A model generated the notes under the pieces. That model saw only the letters and a list, made by a program, of their open reading frames with translations. It was not told the DNA's origin and did not search any database. A program made the translations under genes and the position numbers. This document shows positions 6,686 through 13,211 of a stretch of DNA of 13,211 nt, one piece after another; position 1 is the stretch's first letter; each line of letters begins with the position of its first letter. The stretch is from Larix sibirica (lineage: Eukaryota; Streptophyta; Pinopsida; Pinales; Pinaceae): the NCBI GenBank assembly GCA_004151065.3, contig NWUY0300001914.1:11548-24758 (forward strand), written 5' to 3'.

Positions 6686-7560
6686 TGAATTTTATAGCCA
6701 TCAGCCTAATTTTGTTCACTTCAAATATCAAGGCATAAAATTGTCATTGTCCAAGGGAATATTTATCTTTATTAGTTAGATCCCCATTAGCACCACCAAA
6801 AAAGATGTTAGTCCTAGAGGCATTCTAAGGTTTTTTTCATAAATGTGCCTAGGCACCAATAAATTTTGCTTGTCCTTTGATTTTTTTGCTCATTGAGAAG
6901 AAATATTATAATCAATAATTCTTGTAACTTATTTGCATTGTCCAATAATCAGAAAGATATTCATAACCATGTGGAGAATGGTAGGAATTACTTTTGACAA
7001 AATAGGAAAAGACATATGTATGAATGGATGGATGGCATGAGAAAAGGTACTTGTGAAGTAATTCTTTATCCCATGTTTTAGAAAAGGTGTTGAGTAGACA
7101 AAATTCAGGAGTTGAACACAAAAATAATTGTAGAATAAACACATATCGTCACAGATACTACAACGTTAATTCCAAGTAACACATCATGAATACTTCGCAA
7201 TATATTAATCAAAAAGTAACATGCATCGAACCAAATATCAGGTGGAAATTTGTCCCCAAATATTATATTATATTCTATGCATCAATTACATATGAGTGGA
7301 AGAGATGGAACCACAAAATAAAATGGGACAGACTGTATGTATTAGAAACATTGAATCCCCATATCCCTCATTACAAAATATCATAGGATTACAAAAAAAT
7401 GCTTGATCAGGCAAATCTCTCTAAGAATTTACACAATCATTGACCATTTTTCCTCGGTCTTTTAGTCCTATTTATAGCTTTAAATATTTACATATTATTA
7501 CAACAAAGTTCTATTAGATAACATATTTCAATTACAATACAGTCTGGAAAAGTGTTTACA
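6686..7560 (-). mobile_element. Possible 5' LTR of relic B
   Basis: This stretch contains no recognisable protein on either strand. On the minus strand it holds a good TATA box (7469-7476) and ends at a PBS-like site, as an LTR would. The right edge is uncertain: it should begin with TG near 7560, but no clear boundary or polypurine tract was found. A partner LTR was not seen in the window, so the call rests on position and the promoter motif alone. The alternative is a spacer between two ORFs of one element. Confidence 0.4.
7469..7476 (-). promoter_or_regulatory. TATA box in LTR-like region
   Basis: The minus strand reads TATAAATA, preceded by GC and followed by GGAC, which matches the plant TATA consensus well. 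Transcription would run towards the Gag of relic B, about 1.2 kb away. It lies in the LTR-like region where a retrotransposon promoter is expected. Confidence 0.5.
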
Positions 7561-7574
7561 AAACCACTATATAT

Positions 7575-8560
7575 CTTATTTGATGTAGACTAGAAGGTAG
7601 AGGTGCTTGGGATCCTCCTTGTTAAGTTAGGGGTTGAGGTGGTTGAATTAACTGTGATGAGGAGGGTCTTATTGGTGCTTGCATTGTCTCTTCTCTCACA
7701 TGCTTCCTAAGTTGAATGAATTTGGTAATATTTTTCCATTCTTTTCCCAAAGGATACCGAGAAACCTTTCCATTCTTTTATGTACCATTACTTTGTCTGC
7801 CTCTTCTTGTATTACTATTATTTCTTCCATCTATGGATGTTTATTTGCGGGCATGTTCAACTTTTTCTCTAACGATGAAATTTCCTTATCTTTCTTCGTC
7901 AACATGTTTTGGATAGGAACTAAATCATTGGGATCTTTTACCAACTTATCAATTTGATTCTCTAAATAAATAATGTTCATCTACTTGGATTTGGTATATG
8001 AATTCACATTCTTATGTTGGAATTCAAGTCTATTGACTGCACCCTGGAGCCTATTAGTACTCATAGTGTATTTGAAGACATCTCAATATAATCCTTCTCT
8101 TGTTTGTCTATGTAGTTACATGCTATATTTAGGCTGAAAAGAATCTATATTAACAGTAACATTTGTATTCTTATAATTGAAGGGAACTTTATTTCCACTA
8201 GGTACAGTGGGATCCAAAATAGCCAACTTGAGAGTTCCCTATCTTAAGTCAACTATTGACAACATTTTGGCTTGATGACGAGTGGAAATATATTTATTTG
8301 CGAAAATACTTTCCTGCGGATCCACCTTGTCATCATTAATTTGTGCATAGACACCAAAAAGTCTAGCTTTGATTGGAGAGGTTGTCATTGACACTTCCTG
8401 ATAAGAGGATTCTCCCTGCTCTTGCAGCCATACAACTAATGGAAAATTTTCCAGTATAACTAGTGCTATAGAAGTAGGAGTTGGATTCTTCTGGATAGCC
8501 AAACTAGATTGCTAATTTGATTTAGATTTTTTGGATTGTGATCCCAAGATTTCTAATTTT
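7575..8560 (-). pseudogene. C-terminal half of unknown ORF, coiled-coil-like
   Basis: This continues the broken ORF upstream. The minus strand reads VYAQINDDKVDPQES and YISTRHQAKMLSIVDLR (about 8370-8240), then GTLKLAILDPTVPSGNKVPF (about 8235-8175). A heptad-like stretch follows: DKQEKDYIEMSSKYTMSTN, YLENQIDKLVKDPNDLV, MLTKKDKEISSLEKKLNM and EEIIVIQEEADKVM (about 8095-7790). The end is His/Pro-rich near 7600. The last part looks like a coiled coil. I do not recognise a catalytic domain. Several stops and at least one frame change break it. It resembles, from memory only, unnamed proteins encoded by plant LTR retrotransposons. Confidence 0.5.
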
Positions 8561-10015
8561 CTCATCTCAGTTTCAGAGGTGACGTCACTCAAGGACCTTT
8601 TTCCCAAAATATCAATCTTGTCAGGCATTGGAATGACTTGATACATATTCTATTTATCTGGATATAATACTTGATTCACTTGTTACCAACTATCTATGTT
8701 GGCCATCTTATCATGTTTAGGATGAGGCTCATGTGGGTATGCTACTAACCTCATCGATTGTCTCTTCCAATATATAACGCCTTTGGGATCATATTTATAG
8801 CTAAAATATTTAGGGATATTTAAGTTGGCCTACATTCCTTCAATATAGGGATGAGTTTCTCTAGTTCTAACCTTGAAAGGACCTGCTTGTTGGGGAACCC
8901 TGAAAATTCAGTACTGTTATTTTTCACAAAATGCGCAACATCACAATTAAATTTATGGTGAATGTACTATAGGTAAAACAAACTTGGTGTTATAAATATG
9001 GGGAGTGGATAAGGTGGCAATTCATCTCTATAGACACAAATTTTTTAGTGTGGTATTCATAGCAAAACCAATCACCTACAAAGTCTTCAGTGTTTAATTG
9101 CAATAGAGTCTTGCATTTAAGGAAAATTATGGGAGAAGGAGCACCAAACAGTAAAGCATATATTTTTGTCATTACAATATTTACAAACTCATGGAAACCT
9201 TCATTATTGGACTAGGCTGTAGACTTCTTTAGGTCTGATTGATCAAAGAATTGCTTGTTGTGATAAAGGATCATATACAAGAGATAATATGGGTACCTAA
9301 ATAGCTTATTTCCAGCAAAATATTTTAACTGAAGAATTTTCTATCAAGAAAGCAACAATATCTATCTTAACGGGTGATTCTTGGTTATACATGTTGATCA
9401 ACAAAAGGAAACCTAAGGATGCATCATCATTAACTATGTCATGATCATACCCCAAGATCTGACATACCGTGGAAAAAAACACTTGATATTGCTCCAACAA
9501 AATCTCCAAGCTATACATTGAATGTGTAGTAGGTGGTTCAGCTCCAAGTGGTAAAAGTGTTTTGATAAAAACATTTATGCTCTCCAAGGATAATTATTTG
9601 ATTTTGGTGTCGAGAAATTCTTCATCAAAAATCAAGTGGGTATGGTCTTCTGCAATTTCCGTCATATCTATAAAAATCTCCTTGTTTATAGGACAAAGTA
9701 AAAACTCCATCTTGGAGATGATGGCCTTTCTTTCTAGTGCGTACAGCTCCGTGCACCATTGCACCAATTCTGAAAAAGTTCAGTCCTTGGGTAGTATCAC
9801 TTTAGCTAACCCTGAATTTGAGAGGTTCAAGATATCGTTTCCTCGTTTAGTGTGATCTCCGTCTTCCCTCAACACTTGATGCAAGTTACTAGTGGAGGGT
9901 ATATGATCGTAATTATCAAAATGTTCATCTCCCAAGTTGTCTTCCCGACTGGTAGGGTTACTGGAAGATGGAGCAGCCTCTTCTTTGGGAGTGGAAGCCG
10001 TGGTGCTTCAATCGA
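8561..10015 (-). pseudogene. N-terminal half of unknown ORF, retroelement-associated
   Basis: The minus strand encodes a Ser/Thr/Glu-rich start (STPKEEAAPSSSNPTSRED near 9990), then SELVQWCTELYALERKAIIS (about 9750), SLESINVFIKTLLPLGAEPP, SLEILLEQYQVFFSTVCQIL, SLGFLLLINMYN and KIDIVAFLIENSSVKIF (to about 9310), and further on FGAPSPIIFLKC with TEDFVGDWFCYEYHT (about 9150-9050). The frame is the same from about 10000 to 9306 with two or three stops, then shifts. This is clearly once-coding sequence, probably globular and helical, but I know no named domain. Its place beside an LTR-like region and Gag suggests an extra ORF of a gypsy-type element, comparable in position to ORF1 of Ogre/Tat elements. 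Function is unknown. Confidence 0.5.
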
Positions 10016-10309
10016 AATTATTTTCTGGGTAGTAAATGCAACAAATGATAGGGTAATGCAGAGACAACAATGGATAAGTGAGACCTCATGAAATCTTTAT
10101 GAGGAAATGCTCTAAAGATTTTAAACGTGGGACTTTATATCTGGGAATTTGAAAAATAACACATTCAATACACTAAACACATGGAGTTATATGATTGGTT
10201 GATATATGAAGGTGCTAGGTATTTTAATGAGCAGGGACAGTTATCAGGGAAGTGGTGGAAATTAGACCTTTTGGGTAGAATCATGGTGGGTCCGCTTTAA
10301 AGGTTGCAT
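10016..10309. other. No gene seen
   Basis: This stretch lies upstream of the unknown ORF on the minus strand. It holds a small hairpin (CCTCAT at 10084-10089 with ATGAGG at 10099-10104) but no domain, RNA gene or clear promoter. It may be a leader of the retroelement. Confidence 0.5.
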
Positions 10310-11170
10310 GATGAAAAAGGGGTTTCATGGCCATGGGAAAATGATATTTAGATATTAATTTTGGGGCCCTAAAGAGCCATGGTGAAGACACATGGTTGAG
10401 TAGCTTTGAATTCAAGGTCAGACTCATGGCTTAAATTTTGTATAGTTTGGGGAGCCTGAAACCTCCTCCACCATTGATAATGATCATACCTTCATCTAGA
10501 TTCACATCGATTCAAATTGTGCTAGAGGATGCAGTTCCAACTATCTACTCTATATGAAAAACACGTGTTATCTTTTAACATACCTAGCATAAGGAGGAAA
10601 AGCAGCTTCAGGGCCCTGAATTAGTGTATATATAGACCACTTTTGGAGCACTGAAACCCAATCTCATGTGGACAACTGTCTTGGTGGTTTTAGGTTCAGG
10701 CTCTAGAAAATGGATTAATCTTCAAGCACATTAAGGGGCATAATATTTCATCCATCGTTGATTTACTAGGCCCAGATATTGAGGATGTACACTAACAGAG
10801 TTTCTTTATCGAATGATGGTACCAATCTCTTATTCAATCAAGACTTATATTTGTCGAAATATCACCTACTGATATAATATGAAAATAGTAGTTTCAGGGT
10901 TCAACAAAAAGAGTATTTTAGGACCACTTTTAGAGTCCTAAATTGGTCTCAAACTGCCATGTAGATAAGTGATTTCGGGTTTAGTATCTTAAATTTGGAT
11001 TATAATGCATGCATATTTAGAGTCCTAAGAATATCTCCACCATCGATTGGCATATGATCAAATGATTCCCTCTCATCTCCATACCACCAAGTGACCACTC
11101 AAATCATTAGGATCTTGTGCCAAAACCTAGGATGAGAATGGTGGGGCATTGTTCTCGTGGCTTGCGACAA
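10310..11170. repeat. Diverged tandem repeat, about 285 bp, 3 copies
   Basis: Three copies start near 10310, 10593 and 10880. Matching blocks recur at constant spacing. A GTTTCA(T/G)GG block is near 10320, 10606 and 10898. A TTTTGGGGCCCTAAA-like block has its TTTT at 10359, 10641 and 10928. A CCAT(C)GATT-like block is at 10471, 10752 and 11040. Spacing is 281-288 bp throughout. Identity between copies is low, so the array is old. A TATATATA run in copy 2 (near 10627) is not shared. No ORF spans it. Confidence 0.65.
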
Positions 11171-11540
11171 CACATCAAAAATATTGACTCGGGAAATTGA
11201 TTCTTATGGATTTAACATATGAATCTAGGCCACAAAAATTGCTCACTCTATGTTTTTTTGAACTCTGATCTATTTACCGTAGATTCTAGTACCAATAGGG
11301 TCGACTCTACCAAAAATAGACTTGCCATAAGTCAATAGATAATGAAGTCGCGACACAGGGAGCTATGGTGCCACCAAAAGGAGGAGTAACCGTATAGACA
11401 TAAACCTAATGAGTATAGATGAGTGATGGTTGTAAATATGCTCATATCAATGATCACAATGACACATCCAGAGGGGTCAAACTCTGGTTTGAATGGTGTT
11501 ATGAAGTAGTGAAAAATTCTAAGCCAAACAATCTTGGTCA
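11171..11540. other. No gene seen
   Basis: No recognisable protein was found in either direction. The 69-residue minus-strand open stretch at 11541-11332 is rich in aromatic residues and matches nothing I know. The region could be internal or flanking DNA of the LTR-like segment that follows. Confidence 0.5.
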
Positions 11541-12200
11541 ATGTTCAACTACATGGTAAAGTATGCGTAGCAGCTGAAGTTACTCGAGATGAGCAACAGC
11601 TGAGTGTTGGGAGCATGTTGGAGCAGGGTTTTGGGCCAGTTTTGGGAGTCATGCACCATAAGTGGACCGCGTGACAAGTCAACCAAAGGACCAACGCGCA
11701 CAAAAGGAAGAATTTAGTTAGAAGTAGTTGGGAACTTGTGTCCACATTATAGCATGCTCACAACCCATTTTTAAATGTATAAATATGTAAGGGATATTTG
11801 GATTAAGGATTGGATTTTAGTAGTTGAGTAGTTGTTCTTTGGTTGTTCATTAGTTGTTGTTGCTCTCATGCTATGTAATGTTGTGGTAGTTTTGGGTTTG
11901 TGATAGATATATGATGCGCACTGAGTAGGTATTGTAAGTTATTCCTTATGATAATAATATAGAAATGAACTTGTTTTGGGGATAATACCTTGTGTGATGA
12001 ATGTTTTGTGTATTGTTCACATGAATGGTATGTTTCTATTATTGCTTTGAATGTATTATCAATTCTTATGAATAAGATGTCTATTTATACACATGAAATG
12101 AATGAATGGTAGATGAATATAATCAATTCCTTCCCCCCATTAACCAATGTAGAAGCTTGGTTCCTACACTCCCCATATTAGATGCCTTAGGTGAGAGTTC
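11540..12200 (+). mobile_element. LTR-like or promoter relic, plus strand
   Basis: On the plus strand a TATA box (11778-11785) is followed by a T/G-rich stretch (about 11815-11910) with repeated GTTGTT/AGTTG words, as is common in the transcribed part of gypsy LTRs. A pyrimidine-rich run CCTTCCCCCC lies at 12129-12138. No TG...CA boundary, target-site duplication or coding sequence could be fixed, so this may be a solo LTR or unrelated DNA. Confidence 0.3.
11778..11785 (+). promoter_or_regulatory. TATA box in LTR-like region, plus strand
   Basis: TATAAATA on the plus strand is followed by TGTAAGGG and then by T/G-rich sequence. It would drive transcription rightwards. The match is good but isolated TATA words are common in AT-rich DNA. 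Confidence 0.35.
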
Positions 12201-12427
12201 ATTTGTTTTCAGGTGATGCCGAAAGGGCCAGTATCTAGGGTTTTCTTAGTGATTTTATATTGTGACTTCGTTCTGCCCACTATGTGCCAAAAAGGGTTGT
12301 AGAATATCAATTGATTGTCAGAAAACTATACAAATTGGGAATATATGGTATTTTACACCAATTCATCTTATATCATGAATGAATAGAAATCTTATGGGAA
12401 TGCCATGCACGTTTGGCGGGAGGCCAT
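12201..12427. other. No gene seen, target region of CACTA insertion
   Basis: Only a 28-codon plus-strand ORF starting at 12216 is present, too short to support. The sequence ends with CAT (12425-12427) directly before the CACTA terminus, which could be the 3-bp target duplication. Confidence 0.5.
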
Positions 12428-13211
12428 CACTACAAGGAAAATTCCCTATAGCATAGGTTATAGCAAATTCTCCACTAAAAAGAGTCTAAATATTTGTTTA
12501 TAGTTGATGTCACTAGTAGAGGCGAGCGACTGGAGGTTTTAGTGGAGGTCTTTTTTTTTGGTGCCCTTGTTTTAACTTGAACACATTGGTGTGTTTTTGA
12601 TATTGATGCACCGAGAAGCCATATACCATGTTGCACCATGTCCAAAAAAATCATCAAAAAACAAAAAATCTAAATCGGTGCATTACGTAAACATAAATGC
12701 CCCGGTGCATTTCCTTAAACATAAACACCTTGTACTATATTTTAGTAAACAAATACAAATGTATTATTTTAATAAAATATTCCTAAGATTTTTTTTAGAA
12801 TCCTATATGTAGAATGTTACTGAATACTAAAGGCACCACTGCGTGGAGTAAAAATGAACACACCGTATAATCTTTTATTTTAAAAAATATTAAAAAAACA
12901 CGTTAAATTTTAGGTAAAGACCTCATCTTGGTGCGTTCGTTAAAATTAAATGCCCCGATGTGTTGTATCATAACTAATGCATGGAGATATATTTTATCAA
13001 AAATAATACAACTACTTTATTAAAAAAATCTTGCAAAATTTTACTTAAACACACCGCCCATTTTTTTATTAAAAATAAAAAGCTATATTTTTATTAACAC
13101 GCAATTTTTTAAAACCTCATACTGGTGCACTAAATGATACTAAACACCTCAGTGTGTGAACAACACCCAAACACACCGGTGATTATTTTATTAAAAAATA
13201 TAAAAAAAAAA
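12428..13211 (+). mobile_element. CACTA (En/Spm) DNA transposon, one end
   Basis: The element begins at 12428 with CACTACAAGGAAAATTCC, which fits the terminal inverted repeat of plant CACTA transposons (usually CACTACAAGAAAA). CACTA elements duplicate 3 bp on insertion, and CAT at 12425-12427 is the candidate. Behind the terminus is a dense array of short GGTGCA/CACACCG repeats in both orientations, matching the subterminal repeats to which the transposase binds. The element runs off the right edge, so transposase genes and the other terminus are not visible. Only the subterminal region is present, and no coding sequence is recognised in it. Confidence 0.8.
12560..13181. repeat. CACTA subterminal repeats, GGTGCA/CACACCG motif
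   Basis: Direct motif copies: GGTGCC 12560, GGTGTG 12588, GGTGCA 12677, 12704 and 13124, GGTGCG 12930. Inverted copies: TGCACC 12607 and 12632, CACACCG 12859, 13050 and 13172 (the last extends into the palindrome CACCGGTG). A longer block recurs near 12668, 12920 and 13114: CCTCAT or a variant, then GGTGC, about 20 bp of A/T-rich sequence, and CCCCGATGTGT or a variant. Such arrays bind CACTA transposase (TNPA in Spm). Confidence 0.75.

Larger units (their letters stand above)
3960..6690 (-). mobile_element. Decayed gypsy-type LTR retrotransposon relic B
   Basis: Read along the minus strand the relic has a primer-binding-site-like sequence (6683-6673), a low-complexity Gag leader, a canonical Gag core, a linker, a protease and an RNase H domain. 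It stops at about 3960-3980, where relic A begins. RT, integrase and the 3' LTR are absent. The Gag-linker part stays in one frame from 6129 to about 4950, and the protease is in another frame. It differs in sequence from relic A and represents a second gypsy-type family. Confidence 0.75.

Noticed and set aside
6912-7386. Open stretches on both strands in the LTR-like region
   Set aside because: They are short, overlap each other in several frames and show no domain. The region reads better as non-coding LTR sequence.
7595-7625. Polypurine tract for the LTR-like region (minus strand AAGGAGGATCC)
   Set aside because: The run is short and interrupted and is not followed by TG, so it does not fix the LTR edge.
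10084-10104. Small hairpin CCTCAT/ATGAGG as a terminator
   Set aside because: The six-bp stem with a 9-nt loop lacks a T tract, and rho-independent termination is not expected in a plant nuclear genome.
10625-10635. TATATATA promoter-like run in the second tandem unit
   Set aside because: It is not shared by the other repeat copies and lies in AT-rich DNA with no downstream gene.
12216-12302. Short plus-strand ORF starting MPKGPVSRVF after a TTTTCAG that resembles a splice acceptor
   Set aside because: At 28 codons, with no homology or matching donor, it cannot be supported as an exon.
10310-13181. CRISPR array or prokaryotic satellite as an explanation of the repeats
   Set aside because: Repeat lengths, spacing and divergence do not fit a CRISPR, and all coding relics are of plant retroelement type.

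Overview
This looks like intergenic DNA from a large, repeat-rich plant genome, most likely a gymnosperm and probably a conifer. Base composition is AT-rich and there is no intact host gene. Almost everything recognisable is decayed transposable-element DNA. The conifer guess rests on gypsy-type retrotransposon relics plus a hammerhead-ribozyme motif of the kind carried by Penelope-like elements. Among seed plants, such elements are known mainly from conifers (the Dryad group). That attribution is from memory and was not searched.

Layout. 1-600 is AT-rich DNA with a strong hairpin (439-481). 600-760 is less AT-rich and unidentified. 781-880 is an 18-bp tandem repeat, followed by an (AT)n(TG)n microsatellite. 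951-984 (+) holds a hammerhead-ribozyme core in what is probably a Penelope-like fragment. That fragment abuts, and seems to cut, a minus-strand gypsy relic (A) at about 1053-3890. Read along the minus strand, relic A encodes an N-terminal acidic region, a retropepsin-like domain, a Gag-like domain and a reverse transcriptase, stopping where the Penelope-like sequence starts. The order protease, then Gag-like, then RT is unusual, and it lies in one reading frame until a single shift near 1885-1893.

A second minus-strand gypsy relic (B) lies at about 3960-6690. It has canonical Gag, a linker, protease and an RNase H domain, but no RT between protease and RNase H. Before its Gag come a primer-binding-site-like sequence (6673-6683) and an LTR-like stretch (about 6686-7560) with a TATA box on the minus strand. 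Upstream again, on the same strand, is a long broken ORF of unknown function (about 7575-10015) with a coiled-coil-like C-terminus. It is probably an accessory retroelement ORF.

10310-11170 contains about three diverged copies of a roughly 285-bp tandem repeat. 11540-12200 looks like a plus-strand LTR or promoter relic. From 12428 to the right edge is the terminus of a CACTA (En/Spm) DNA transposon, with the CACTACAAG end and many subterminal repeats.

Nothing here is likely to make functional protein today: every coding relic carries stop codons, and catalytic residues are changed in both proteases, the RT and the RNase H. The points most worth attention are the hammerhead motif, the PR-Gag-RT order in relic A, the RT-less PR-RNase H junction in relic B, the unknown ORF, and the CACTA end with its repeat array. 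All family assignments come from motif recognition by eye.
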